43,270 nt of DNA from contig NZ_MUXU01000048.1 of the NCBI RefSeq assembly GCF_002014985.1, positions 1 to 43,270 on the forward strand. Reading direction: 5' to 3'. Shown here piece by piece: positions 8,980-17,047 of this stretch. The DNA comes from Moraxella caviae. GTDB taxonomy: Bacteria > Pseudomonadota > Gammaproteobacteria > Pseudomonadales > Moraxellaceae. A program made the translations under genes and the position numbers. The stretch's first letter is position 1. Every line of letters begins with the position of its first letter. Below the pieces are notes generated by a model, which saw only the letters and a list, made by a program, of their open reading frames with translations, made no database searches and was not told where the DNA came from.

Positions 8980-9192
8980 ATGGAACAAGCAAGCACCCAA
9001 AAGCTGACACTTCAAGACTACGCACCCAAACACTACATCGAACTATCAGAATTAGAAGAGAACTTTAATTACTGGATGGAAGTTGTTCAAAAAGATGTGA
9101 TTGCTATCATAAAAGATGGAGAACCTAAATTTTGTATGATGCCTGAATTTATTTATGCACAAATAACAGCTTATACATCTTTAGATGATTGA
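8980..9192 (+). CDS. Phd/YefM-like antitoxin-type protein
   Basis: 70 aa, with AAAGGAA ahead of the start. 'YIELSELEENFNYWMEVVQK' followed by 'DVIAIIKDGEPKFCMMPEFIY' follows the Phd/YefM layout: a short strand, a helix that positions a dimer, then the strand pair 'hxIxxxGxPxxxlhP'. No Doc, RelE or YoeB-like toxin follows. It sits 36 nt after the HigA-like gene and 33 nt before the next gene, so the three may be cotranscribed. Assignment rests on pattern alone. Confidence 0.6.
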   Translation: MEQASTQKLTLQDYAPKHYIELSELEENFNYWMEVVQKDVIAIIKDGEPKFCMMPEFIYAQITAYTSLDD

Positions 9193-9225
9193 GATGACTA
9201 TCAAATTTATGACAATCTAAAACCC

Positions 9226-9741
9226 ATGAAAGACCTACCAACGCGTATCTTTGATGCCTTTTATGAAGGGATATTGGATACTGCTGTGTTTTATAGCAGT
9301 GATGATGCGTATTTGTATCGATTGGATGAATATAGACAAGTCTTTGAAAGACTGGCTAAGGAGCAGGGCGTTTGTGTGGTTTATTATGATTTTAAAACCG
9401 CGCCTGTTGATGTGTATCCGCATTTTATGGCGCATTTGGTTCAGATAATAGATCCTTGTCAATCAAAGCCGTATAGCTTTTTAAGTGATGTCTTTAAAAC
9501 CATCGCACAAGGCGAGCAAGCTTATTTTCTAATTTTGGATAACATTGAATATCTGTATCAACTTGCAGATACCCGACCTTTGACTGGATCGTTGCGCACT
9601 TGTCTTGATATTTATAAGAACAATATTTGCACCTCCGTATTTTGCCGCGATCGAACAGATTTTAACAAACTGTATTTTAGTTACAACGAGCCGTTTTATC
9701 GCTTTGGGCATTTGATTGATGTGGCAGACAAACACCCCTAA
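9226..9741 (+). CDS. Hypothetical AAA-ATPase-like protein without P-loop
   Basis: 171 aa. It contains a Walker-B-like strand 'AYFLILDNIEYLYQL' (about 104-118), a helix 'LRTCLDIYKNNICTSVFC', and a segment 'FSYNEPFYRFGHLIDV' that resembles the region after sensor 1 in archaeal-type ATPases of the 'PFYR' kind. There is no GxxxxGKT motif; the N-terminus 'MKDLPTRIFDAFYEGILDTAVFY' begins where a P-loop would normally lie. It may be a degenerate or regulatory relative of TnsC/STAND ATPases, or a fragment. No neighbour clarifies its role. No firm function is assigned. Confidence 0.45.
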   Translation: MKDLPTRIFDAFYEGILDTAVFYSSDDAYLYRLDEYRQVFERLAKEQGVCVVYYDFKTAPVDVYPHFMAHLVQIIDPCQSKPYSFLSDVFKTIAQGEQAYFLILDNIEYLYQLADTRPLTGSLRTCLDIYKNNICTSVFCRDRTDFNKLYFSYNEPFYRFGHLIDVADKHP

Positions 9742-9801
9742 ATGCAGCAAATGCAACTTCATTTAACACAACTCAAATCAAACAATCTGCCAACTTCTCA
9801 A

Positions 9802-10090
9802 TCACCATAAATCATTATAAGCCAGTACTTCTGCCATCGTTTTTTTTGGTTCAAATGGCGGTGGCTTGGTGGGTGCCATAATTCTTGACATATCATCCAA
9901 AATCAGCCAAAGCCGTAAGAAGTTCTTCATGGAAATATGTCCAGCATCCTCAAATCGACGAATCGTTGGTGCTAGAAGCCTGATTTTTGCCGCCAAGATG
10001 CGTCGTGACATTATTTGCTCTTTTGCGTTTTTGTTTCAAATAAGCAGCTAAATCACGGCGTGCATCAAAGTCATCATATAGCTGCAGCAC
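9802..10090 (-). pseudogene. XRE-family regulator, frameshifted
   Basis: Read on the minus strand, GTG at 10090 (after AGAGAGG) starts a frame containing 'DDFDARRDLAAYLKQKRKRAN'. At about 10012 the homologous reading continues in another frame as MSRRILAAKIRLLAPTIRRF and on to 'EDAGHISMKNFLRLWLILDD'. Joined, they make a typical HipB/XRE helix-turn-helix of about 95 aa ('LAAKI..LAPTIRRFEDAGHISMKNFL'). A single-base indel in the run 'gcaaataatg' would account for the break. No HipA partner is present. It may be a dead antitoxin or regulator, or a sequencing error. Confidence 0.6.
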
Positions 10091-10121
10091 TATAACCTCT
10101 CTTCATCCAATGATTTTTGGA

Positions 10122-10180
10122 TTGATAACATATTATCAAAAATGAGCGATTTTTGCCATTTTTTGATCATATATTACCAA
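10122..10180 (-). promoter_or_regulatory. Two copies of an 18-bp palindromic operator
   Basis: TTGATAACATATTATCAA (10122-10139) and TTGATCATATATTACCAA (10163-10180) are near-palindromes, starts 41 bp apart, immediately upstream of the broken XRE gene on the minus strand. This is the usual place for an XRE antitoxin's own operators. Confidence 0.55.
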
Positions 10181-10478
10181 AAAGCTGATTATGCTGTTTA
10201 GGCATTGAATGTTTTGCATTGAGGAAAGTGTATGAATTAACTAGGGCTTATGGGGTTGCATTGATATTCTATAAGCCATGCTTTAGACCAAAACACTCTG
10301 CAGGGTTTCAATTCAGCCCCTCATGGGCAATTAACTTCAAATAGAAGTATTTAAAAAAATCTTTGAAAAAACAATTAACCAAAAGAAATAAGAAATAACA
10401 TTAGGAAGGATGGATAAAACCTGAAACCAAAACAGTCCAATGGATAAATTATTCACTTGTATTAAATAATCAAAATAT
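10181..10478. other. AT-rich intergenic stretch
   Basis: No open frame with a ribosome-binding site, no terminator and no repeat is apparent here. It separates the broken XRE gene from the 3' end of the restriction locus and may be a junction between cargo modules. Confidence 0.5.
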
Positions 10479-11114
10479 TTAATAATGCCTGTCGTGATTT
10501 ATTTGATGTGCATGCTCCATGAAAGAAGATATAGTAAAGGGGATCATTTCACGCAGGCTAAAGTGATAATTAACAACAACGCCCTTGTGGACGCCATCCA
10601 CTACATCCCCCGACCCACTGCTTCTACGAAATTGTCTAACATTCCCAGAATGATCAAATATACCTTTAAATACATCAATATGATTATAGTAGAATTTTGT
10701 ACCTTCCCCTGTTATACAAGGCCTATTTGATACCACCCACATAATAAAGATCGGTGCTTCCTCAATATCGCTTTGATCAATATAATGTTCCAGATCGGAC
10801 CGGTTTAAAGCTACAGTCTCAGACGGTAGCAATCCGCTGTATGGTAAGTGCTTTTCGATAGTCATAAAAGTCCTTCTCTGCGCCTTAACCTCTAGAAAAC
10901 ACAGCAACTTCCCACCTTCTCGGTCATAAACCTCAATATCAGGGTATTGATCCCTTTCCGTTTCTACTGCATAATACCCACAATCATTGAGCTTTTCCCT
11001 AATTTTCTTTTCGTATTCTTTAGAATAATCCAGATCGCTTAAAAAATTATAAACCCCCTTTGACCTGCCATCACATTTTGTTGGACAGGTTGCGCAATTA
11101 TACAAATAACTCAT
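10479..11114 (-). CDS. PD-(D/E)XK nuclease-like protein in restriction locus
   Basis: 211 aa from ATG 11114 (TTG 11120 is an alternative). The N-terminus has a cysteine cluster 'NCATCPTKC' (C7, C10, C14) that may bind zinc or an iron-sulfur cluster. 'YPDIEVYDREGGKLLCFLEVK' gives a PD-(D/E)XK nuclease triad, D59, E75, K77. The C-terminal half is not recognised. It starts 7 nt after the HinfI-like endonuclease stop and so belongs to the same operon, transcribed after controller and endonuclease. It may be an accessory nuclease or a helper that widens restriction. Function beyond the fold is unknown. Confidence 0.55.
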   Translation of the reverse strand: MSYLYNCATCPTKCDGRSKGVYNFLSDLDYSKEYEKKIREKLNDCGYYAVETERDQYPDIEVYDREGGKLLCFLEVKAQRRTFMTIEKHLPYSGLLPSETVALNRSDLEHYIDQSDIEEAPIFIMWVVSNRPCITGEGTKFYYNHIDVFKGIFDHSGNVRQFRRSSGSGDVVDGVHKGVVVNYHFSLREMIPFTISSFMEHAHQINHDRHY

Positions 11115-11121
11115 AGTCAAC

Positions 11122-11928
11122 TCATCTCAAATTTTTGCCAGTTGGAAAAAGTTCAGATCTTAATTCTCTATACCTGTTATCATCAGACATTAATTTTTTG
11201 TACAGACGTGGCTCGTTTGCTTTAAGCTTACATAAGGCAGCGTAAATCTCATTGCTTGTATCGAAATCTGGAATTTGCAGTACATCTTGAGATCTTTCTA
11301 TTTTGTTTCTTAATAAATAAGCGTAAATCTCCTCCCATACTTCTGGCCGATTAAATACTTCTATGAAAAGAGCACTACCATATTTGATTTCGGCAACAAC
11401 ATCTTTTGGCATATCATTAAGCATTTGCTCCTGGTAGTACCGTCTATTTTTAACTAAACTCTCGTCGACAAACCACATGACCGCAATAATCTGCTTACCA
11501 GGGTACTTTTCCTTTAAACAATTAACTTTTTTCTTAAAATTTAAGAATTGACCACGTTTTTTCGTACTATCGTGATCATCTCTAATTTTCTGTTCAATTA
11601 GATAAATTACATCGTCGCGTTGAAAAACTTGATCCGCACTCAAAGGGAAGCCATCTTCATCATTTCCAATATTTTTAAGGAGATTTGTGTATCCCATGTG
11701 CTCAATGTACTGAGTGATGATTTCTTCCATAAAATCCCCAAATTTAATCTCTTGACTCTGCGTGACATTCTGAATTATTTTGGTTTTTGCATTAGTTAGC
11801 CTGAAGACGCCAGTGTATCTGGTTGGGTTATTTATAATATTTATCAATAGGTTATAAATAAAATCATCGCCGAAATTACCCACTCTTTTTCTTAATATAT
11901 TTGAAAACTCTTCATAAGGTTTAATCAT
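11122..11928 (-). CDS. HinfI/HpyAIV-family type II restriction endonuclease
   Basis: 268 aa from ATG 11928, which overlaps the end of the controller gene by 8 nt. The N-terminus 'RVGNFGDDFIYNLLINIINN' and 'RLTNAKTKIIQNVTQSQEIK' fit the HpyAIV/HinfI family that cuts GANTC. A catalytic region 'SADQVFQRDDVIYLIEQKIR' supplies D99, E112 and K114. The cognate methyltransferase is divergently placed at 12366 and also resembles M.HinfI, which supports the GANTC prediction. An upstream in-frame start at 11973 would lie inside the controller gene and is not preferred. Confidence 0.82.
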   Translation of the reverse strand: MIKPYEEFSNILRKRVGNFGDDFIYNLLINIINNPTRYTGVFRLTNAKTKIIQNVTQSQEIKFGDFMEEIITQYIEHMGYTNLLKNIGNDEDGFPLSADQVFQRDDVIYLIEQKIRDDHDSTKKRGQFLNFKKKVNCLKEKYPGKQIIAVMWFVDESLVKNRRYYQEQMLNDMPKDVVAEIKYGSALFIEVFNRPEVWEEIYAYLLRNKIERSQDVLQIPDFDTSNEIYAALCKLKANEPRLYKKLMSDDNRYRELRSELFPTGKNLR

Positions 11929-12148
11929 TGTCTGCATCCGTAAAGAAATCAGCCACCTTGATTTGTAAGGCATCCGCTAATTTGTACATATTAATTAAAC
12001 TAATATTCCTCTCACCTCTCTCAACACCTCCGATATAAGAACGATCGAGCCCACTATTAAAAGCAAGCTGCTCCTGACTTAGACCCTGTTTTTTTCTATG
12101 GGAGGATAGGGCTTGTCCGAACCTGATTTGATGAGGGTGTTTATTCAT
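11921..12148 (-). CDS. XRE-family controller of restriction-modification
   Basis: 75 aa. A single helix-turn-helix domain: 'LSSHRKKQGLSQEQLAFNSG' then 'LDRSYIGGVERGERNISLIN', typical of C proteins that delay endonuclease expression when a restriction-modification system enters a new host. It is upstream of and overlaps the endonuclease gene, and divergent from the methyltransferase, the standard layout. Symmetric elements in the 12149-12365 interval are candidate binding sites. Confidence 0.85.
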   Translation of the reverse strand: MNKHPHQIRFGQALSSHRKKQGLSQEQLAFNSGLDRSYIGGVERGERNISLINMYKLADALQIKVADFFTDADND

Positions 12149-12185
12149 TTGAAGATTAAATCAAAATTATTGTGAGACATCTACG

Positions 12186-12237
12186 GACTTTAAGTACCAT
12201 AACACTACTTTGTTAAGGAATAAAATACATGTTCCTT
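12186..12237. promoter_or_regulatory. Candidate controller-binding sites in divergent promoter region
   Basis: Within the 217-bp gap between controller and methyltransferase lie GACTTTAAGTACC (12186-12198, with ACTT-T-AAGT symmetry as in C-boxes) and the inverted repeat AAGGAA (12215-12220) / TTCCTT (12232-12237). Either could be the controller operator. Confidence 0.4.
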
Positions 12238-12365
12238 TATTTGGCATATAGCCACTTTATGATCATTAGTGGGTTGAGTTGAGTTGCCCTATGTCATATA
12301 ATGAACCCTTTATCAAGAAAAGCTGGTTCCAACTATTTTCAGCTTCTAAATTAATAGAGAATAAA

Positions 12366-13484
12366 ATGATCCTAAACCAAATAATAAACGGTGATGCCAT
12401 CCAGAAACTCAATGAACTGCCCGAAAACTCAGTAGATCTCATTTTTGCAGACCCTCCCTATTGGATGCGCGTGGATGGTGTATTGCAACGCGTAGAAGGT
12501 ACTGATTTTGATGGCTGTGATGATGAATGGGACCAATTTGATACACTTGAGCAATACGAGCAGTTTACTAAAGATTGGCTTTCTGCTTGCTATCGCGTTT
12601 TAAAGCCCAATGGTTCTATTTGGGTCATTGGTGGCATGCAGTGTGTCTATTCCATTGGTGCGATTATGCAGCAACTAGGCTTTTGGCTAATTAATGATGT
12701 GGTGTGGCATAAGAAAAACCCTACTCCTAACTTCAAAGGCACACGACTAAATAATGCTCAAGAAACCTTGATATGGGCCACTAAATCAAAAAAATCCAAA
12801 TACACTTTTCACTATAAAACCGCCAAAGAGCTTAATACCGATACAGTAACTCCAGAAGAATATGCTGCTGGCGTACGCAAACAAATGGGTTCTGTTTGGC
12901 GCTTCGCAGTTTGTTCTGGCAACGAGCGCCTTAAAAATAGCTCGGGGGAGAAGTTACACACTACACAAAAACCGCAAGAACTGCTTGAGCGTATTATTGC
13001 TATTAGTAGCAATAAAGGAGATGTAGTGCTTGATCCGTTTGGTGGAACAATGACTACTGCAGCAGCAGCTAAAAAACTAGGGCGCAATTACATCACTATC
13101 GAACGCAGCTTAGAGTACTGTCACTATGGGAAGCACCGCTTAGATTCTGTTGTGTTTGATTCTTTTGAAAACCAAAATATTGCCAATGCTGTTTTTGATA
13201 TCAAGCCTCTCAAGGTAACTATGAAAGATATGATTGGAGATGGCTATTTTATTGAGGGTGAATGGTTCTATTTAAAAACAGGAAACAAAGTTGCCACTCT
13301 ACTCGCCGACGGCAAGCTTTTATACAACGATGAGGCAATTAATATGCATACATGTGCAGCACTAGCCAAAAAAGCAAAAGCTGAACGCTTAAATGGCTTT
13401 GACCACTGGTATGTGATGCGCGATAACGAACTAATATCCATCAATGAGATACGAAATTCTTATAGGTCTAAGCAGGCCATATAG
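12366..13484 (+). CDS. N6-adenine DNA methyltransferase, M.HinfI type
   Basis: 372 aa from ATG 12366; an in-frame ATG at 12291 would add 25 residues. It is a beta-class amino-methyltransferase: 'IINGDAIQKL' at the start, catalytic motif IV DPPY (29-32), 'TTQKPQELLERII' (199-211), and AdoMet motif I 'LDPFGGTMTTAA' (222-233). The C-terminal 100 residues, with 'VTMKDMIGDGYF' and the end 'FDHWYVMRDNELISINEIR', match the extra domain of M.HinfI and CcrM, which methylate adenine in GANTC. It protects host DNA from the adjacent endonuclease. Motif I has GGTMT where FxGTGT is usual, a mild departure. Confidence 0.88.
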   Translation: MILNQIINGDAIQKLNELPENSVDLIFADPPYWMRVDGVLQRVEGTDFDGCDDEWDQFDTLEQYEQFTKDWLSACYRVLKPNGSIWVIGGMQCVYSIGAIMQQLGFWLINDVVWHKKNPTPNFKGTRLNNAQETLIWATKSKKSKYTFHYKTAKELNTDTVTPEEYAAGVRKQMGSVWRFAVCSGNERLKNSSGEKLHTTQKPQELLERIIAISSNKGDVVLDPFGGTMTTAAAAKKLGRNYITIERSLEYCHYGKHRLDSVVFDSFENQNIANAVFDIKPLKVTMKDMIGDGYFIEGEWFYLKTGNKVATLLADGKLLYNDEAINMHTCAALAKKAKAERLNGFDHWYVMRDNELISINEIRNSYRSKQAI

Positions 13485-13533
13485 ATGCAAGGCTTGGCTT
13501 GGCCTACTTATCACCTCTAAATACCTAGCTCTT

Positions 13534-13573
13534 CACCATACAAGCAGAATGACACCTGTTTGTATGGTGTCAT
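13534..13573. terminator. Inverted repeat between convergent genes
   Basis: CACCATACAA (13534-13543) pairs exactly with TTGTATGGTG (13560-13569). A competing stem, ATGACACC (13549-13556) with GGTGTCAT (13566-13573), overlaps it. It lies between the convergent methyltransferase and DUF4062 genes and covers the latter's stop codon. It lacks a long T-run, so it may stall rather than fully terminate transcription. Confidence 0.5.
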
Positions 13574-14880
13574 ATCTCACTTAAAACCCTTATAGCAACC
13601 TCAAATCTTTCGGAACGGCTATATTCTTTGCAGTGTAAAGCGATTTTGATTACTCCCTCGCCATCCTTCTTCGGGATTAAAGAGTAATCCTCTATTCTTA
13701 CACATTCTTCATGCATTAACTCTTTGAGATTGATGACGATTTTATTACCTTCTGTATAGTGCAAAAAATTAGGATTTGGTATTTTCTTCAGTACATGCAT
13801 AGACTCATTGACTACCATATTAGGTGCCTTTACTGTTTTAAATACATCCATGACAGAGCTGTTTAAAATATCCAATGAACTAATTACGCTACCAGGATAA
13901 GACCTTTTACTCCTTTCATATTTCTCATAAGCTAAATCAATTGGATTTTTTATATTTTCAACCTGTTCTAACTTGTAATTCCAATCGGCGATAAGGGTGT
14001 TAATATCTTCATCCTCCTTAACGCTCACAATATCTGGGAATTCGATAATCACCTTCGTCTTTTCAGCCAAACAACTTCCTATGTTGGCCAAATCAATCAC
14101 TAATGGTAAAGATTCATGGGTGTGTTTATGTAGTTCAGTCTTTAAAGCATCGTATTCATCGTAGTTAATACTTCCAACCTTATCATTGTACTCATCCACC
14201 ATCTTTTGGGATAAAAAATCTTGGAGATACTCCGGGATTTCTGTTATCAGGTGGTGTCTAACAACAGTTTGATTGCAAGGCAGAGTTTTTAAGGTAATAT
14301 CCTCCCCCTTATTGATCTTTAGCTCTAGTTTTGGTGTGCGCGGTGCTGGCTCGTTACATGGTGCTATTTGCGTGCCATCAGCTCGGATCCAGCCAACTAA
14401 TTCATTTTCAAAATTCTTTTCAATATAGCGCAAACTTTTAAAAACAGCATTCTGTAGCTCGGTAGAATTTTTAAAAAATTCGACCATATTGTTAGTAACT
14501 TCCTGTCTGAAACCCTGTAGGAGTTCAGGATTGTCGCGCTCAATATCCTTTACAGCAAGGTTTGGGAGTAATGTCTCGTCCATAACGATGCAAAATGAAG
14601 GCTTTCCTAGCTTTTTAGCGTACTCATATTCAAGGTGTGTGTAACTCTTTCCAGTACTTGGATCAACCGAACCGTAACGACCGCCCAATATCAACATATA
14701 AATATCGGAGTCGTCAATCCATTTCTTGATTATTTCCCACTGACTTTGATTAGAGGCAGCAAATAATTCCATTCCTGCAGGAATATGTCCTTCTGTCAAA
14801 ATTGCCTCGACAGCCGCTTGTCTTTGTTCTATTAGGTCAGTATATGTTGAACTAACAAACACTTGGTAACGTTTTTTCAT
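13570..14880 (-). CDS. DUF4062-domain protein of a two-gene operon
   Basis: 436 aa. The first 150 residues are a clear DUF4062 domain: 'YQVFVSSTYTDLIEQR' (5-20), 'GMELF' (36-40), 'YMLILGGRYGSV' (61-72) and 'SYTHLEYEYAKKLGKPSFC' (79-97). DUF4062 is a TIR-like Rossmann domain often placed at the N-terminus of bacterial immune proteins. Here it is joined to about 280 residues with no NACHT or AAA motifs that I can see, only predicted helices. Its start overlaps the stop of the 600-aa gene upstream by 4 nt (ATGA), so the two are translationally coupled. A defence role is inferred from domain and location. Confidence 0.75.
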   Translation of the reverse strand: MKKRYQVFVSSTYTDLIEQRQAAVEAILTEGHIPAGMELFAASNQSQWEIIKKWIDDSDIYMLILGGRYGSVDPSTGKSYTHLEYEYAKKLGKPSFCIVMDETLLPNLAVKDIERDNPELLQGFRQEVTNNMVEFFKNSTELQNAVFKSLRYIEKNFENELVGWIRADGTQIAPCNEPAPRTPKLELKINKGEDITLKTLPCNQTVVRHHLITEIPEYLQDFLSQKMVDEYNDKVGSINYDEYDALKTELHKHTHESLPLVIDLANIGSCLAEKTKVIIEFPDIVSVKEDEDINTLIADWNYKLEQVENIKNPIDLAYEKYERSKRSYPGSVISSLDILNSSVMDVFKTVKAPNMVVNESMHVLKKIPNPNFLHYTEGNKIVINLKELMHEECVRIEDYSLIPKKDGEGVIKIALHCKEYSRSERFEVAIRVLSEI

Positions 14881-16679
14881 CTCAAACCCTTAAACTTCCC
14901 CAGTCCACTCAACACCCAATCACTTGTTTCCTCATTCATGTGCTTATACTTGCCCACAACAATATTGCTTGCTTTTACCCCGTTAACACCAAACTCATCA
15001 TAAATGCTTTGTTCAAGACGGCCCTTATTATCTTCGAGTATATTTACCAGCATTTTAAGCGTATAACCTCTGTCCCAATCAAGTAGAAACCTCTCTTCGT
15101 CCAAAACCTTAACAACAACTCCACTTGAGCTTTGTTTGTCACGAGATTCGCAATCCAGGAAGTAGTAAATAGAACTATCAATCTGCAATCTAAGAATGTA
15201 CACAGACCGCGGAAAACTACCTTTGTTAAGAACAATCGGTTCAACTATCTCGCCTTGTCTTTCCCCGAGTTTATCGCAGCAATCAATCTTCACTTTATGA
15301 TAACCGTGAAAATTAGCATTCTGCTTGAGATGTTGTGCATACTTCAAAAGTCTTTGGTATTGACTGTCAAATCCAGTTATACCAAATTCATCTTTTTCGC
15401 TATCAACCAGCGTAACTTGAAGCAGGCCAGTAGTGCCACCTGCACCAATTCTATGGCCATCGGTATATCCTTCAGGTGGTGGCTCCATTACCACTCTTGT
15501 GGTGTTTGCACGCAACTGTTCTTCTAAACTGATATTTTGATTTCGAGCTATTGTTCGTGCATCGCCCACGGTCTGTATTCCCTGTCTGACGACAGCTACA
15601 TTTCGATTATCAGCCGTTTCATCCTTTAGCATGATTTCATTGTTTGCAATATCATGCATTAAAATTTTGGCAGTGTTGCTTTTGGGATAGTCATACTCCC
15701 CACTGGCTGTGCGTTTTGCTCTATCCACATCATAAAAAACCGTTTCGCCTTGTGGCATTGATATACCTGTAATTTCGGTACAAAGCAGTGTTTTGTCATC
15801 AATAGCAATGTAATTGCATAGTAGGTGAACAGGCTGACTGTGGTAAGGCACAACTTTAAGATAGCTATAGGAATACCCATGATTCTTTAGGTTGCTGGCG
15901 AAATTCTCACGAACGCGAGCATTGAGTTTTCTAACCACATTTTGCGTGTGGTGGTCATTTTTGAGGTGGTACAAAAATACAGAATCAGCCACCAAGAGTT
16001 CATCTGGAATAAATACCGATTTAGGGCATGATGGGTTCCTATAATCAAGATGCAATATATCGCAAACATCATCCCATAAGTATCCCAATAGAGTGTTTGA
16101 GATGCTTTTTGACACCCCGTAATGTGCTTGAAGAAATGTTAGTGGATGGATAATTATTAGTTTTTCAGCACCGTTAATTGATGCAGGGACGGTTAGAATT
16201 GTGTTGAAGTCTTGAAAAACAAATCGACTGTGACCTTTGTTATCTTTATTTTTTGAAATATGATAATGTCTTTTCAGGGATTCTGGAAAATCTTCATTGT
16301 GTAGATTTTTATACTCTATGTTTGTATCAACGGAACCCTCATACCCTACATCCCTTAACATAACAAGAGTGTCGCTAGATGCTAGTAATTTTGAGCTGCA
16401 AGTCCCATTAATCCAAACAGAGCCAATAGGCATCTTTGGAATAAGCTCAATAGGTATCACAGCTCTGGTATAAAATTCACTTTTTTGATTAACAAAATAA
16501 ACTTCGACTCTGATACTACCATTTCTGATACTACCATTTTGTTTGTTTGTTAGTCTTCCATACCAACTAACAATATATGGAGTATTAGCTCGAAAATCTT
16601 GAGTTAAAAATTCCTGAATGTTAATTCTGTTTTCGTAATGATGATAGGGTAGTACTTGAAATCTTTTAAAACTGCTCAT
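14877..16679 (-). CDS. Unknown 600-aa protein, partner of DUF4062 protein
   Basis: I do not recognise the family. The N-terminal third looks beta-rich ('TPYIVSWYGRLTNKQNGSIR', 'RVEVYFVNQKSEFY') and contains a short duplication, 'NGSIRNGSIR'. Middle features include 'IIIHPLTFLQAHYGVSKSIS' and 'DVCDILHLDYRNPSCPK'. A later segment 'GHRIGAGGTTGLLQVTLVD' is glycine-rich but is not a P-loop. Beta structure returns near 500-560 ('SVYILRLQIDSSIYYFLDCE'). No signal peptide or membrane segment is evident. It is the first gene of a two-gene operon read inward from the transposon right end, with its start only 59 bp from that end. The promoter must lie in or beside the end. Confidence 0.6.
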   Translation of the reverse strand: MSSFKRFQVLPYHHYENRINIQEFLTQDFRANTPYIVSWYGRLTNKQNGSIRNGSIRVEVYFVNQKSEFYTRAVIPIELIPKMPIGSVWINGTCSSKLLASSDTLVMLRDVGYEGSVDTNIEYKNLHNEDFPESLKRHYHISKNKDNKGHSRFVFQDFNTILTVPASINGAEKLIIIHPLTFLQAHYGVSKSISNTLLGYLWDDVCDILHLDYRNPSCPKSVFIPDELLVADSVFLYHLKNDHHTQNVVRKLNARVRENFASNLKNHGYSYSYLKVVPYHSQPVHLLCNYIAIDDKTLLCTEITGISMPQGETVFYDVDRAKRTASGEYDYPKSNTAKILMHDIANNEIMLKDETADNRNVAVVRQGIQTVGDARTIARNQNISLEEQLRANTTRVVMEPPPEGYTDGHRIGAGGTTGLLQVTLVDSEKDEFGITGFDSQYQRLLKYAQHLKQNANFHGYHKVKIDCCDKLGERQGEIVEPIVLNKGSFPRSVYILRLQIDSSIYYFLDCESRDKQSSSGVVVKVLDEERFLLDWDRGYTLKMLVNILEDNKGRLEQSIYDEFGVNGVKASNIVVGKYKHMNEETSDWVLSGLGKFKGLR

Positions 16680-16680
16680 G

Positions 16681-16738
16681 CAACATCCCCTTCATGACAT
16701 TTATTTTGGGTAAATGACATTAATTTAGGGATTTGACA
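16681..16738 (-). repeat. Transposon right end
   Basis: On the minus strand from 16738, TGTCA-type repeats begin at 16738, 16719 and 16699, each followed by AT-rich sequence (CTAAATTAA, then ACCCAAAATAAA). Spacings of 19-20 bp match the left end, and the first 10 bp are identical to it. Right ends of Tn7-like elements often have fewer or more tightly packed sites than left ends, as here. Confidence 0.85.
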
Positions 16739-17013
16739 GCTGCATTGTGGGCTTTTACTATGCAAGCAAAGCGCAGTTGCGCAACGAGTACAAGATAAAG
16801 CGTATCACCGCCCAAGTGCTAGAAAAAGCCGAAAAAACCATGCAAGCTGAACTTGACGCACTGGAAGATTGGCTAAATGGCGAAGTATATGCTTGGGCTA
16901 TCAAAGACGAATGCGGCAACTACCTTGATGGTTGCAGTGGCTACCTTGATGAAGAAATTTGCCAAAGTGATTTACAAGAAGTCTTGTCAGAATATGGCGT
17001 GGAAGCCGCCTAA
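16739..17013 (+). pseudogene. Plasmid gene with 5' end removed by transposon
   Basis: An 88-aa frame from GTG 16747 reads 'GFYYASKAQLRNEYKIKRIT' and later 'LNGEVYAWAIKDECGNYLDG'. The frame is open back into the transposon end, where a stop lies at 16726, and no ribosome-binding site precedes the GTG. The final part resembles short plasmid or phage proteins of the '(G)xVYGYVIEDxxGxxLDSCxG' kind, which often have a longer N-terminus. I read it as a gene that lost its start and promoter to the insertion. It is followed 34 nt later by a coiled-coil gene that probably shared its transcript. Confidence 0.55.
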
Positions 17014-17047
17014 GTGATGATGGACTTATTGCGGCAAAGGTGATATT

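Larger units (their letters stand above)
208..16738 (+). mobile_element. Tn7/Tn6022-like transposon, 16.5 kb
   Basis: The left end starts TGTCAAATCC at 208. The right end, read on the minus strand from 16738, starts with the same TGTCAAATCC and continues with near-identical sequence (CTAAAT.AATGTCAT). Inside the left end lie tnsA, tnsB-tnsC, tniQ and tniE-like genes; the rest is cargo (umuDC, antitoxins, restriction-modification, DUF4062 operon). Both flanking plasmid genes are cut by the ends. The 5 bp outside each end differ (GCAAG left, GCTGC right), so there is no target-site duplication. This points to a rearrangement or deletion beside the element after insertion. Ends beginning TGT and a tnsA-like endonuclease fit cut-and-paste Tn7 relatives. 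Confidence 0.88.

Noticed and set aside
8665..9741. Complete toxin-antitoxin operon
   Set aside because: Two antitoxin-like genes are present, but neither neighbour resembles HigB, RelE, Doc or YoeB toxins.
208..16738. Insertion in comM, the usual Tn6022 target
   Set aside because: Flanking sequences are plasmid-type genes and show no ComM-like protein.
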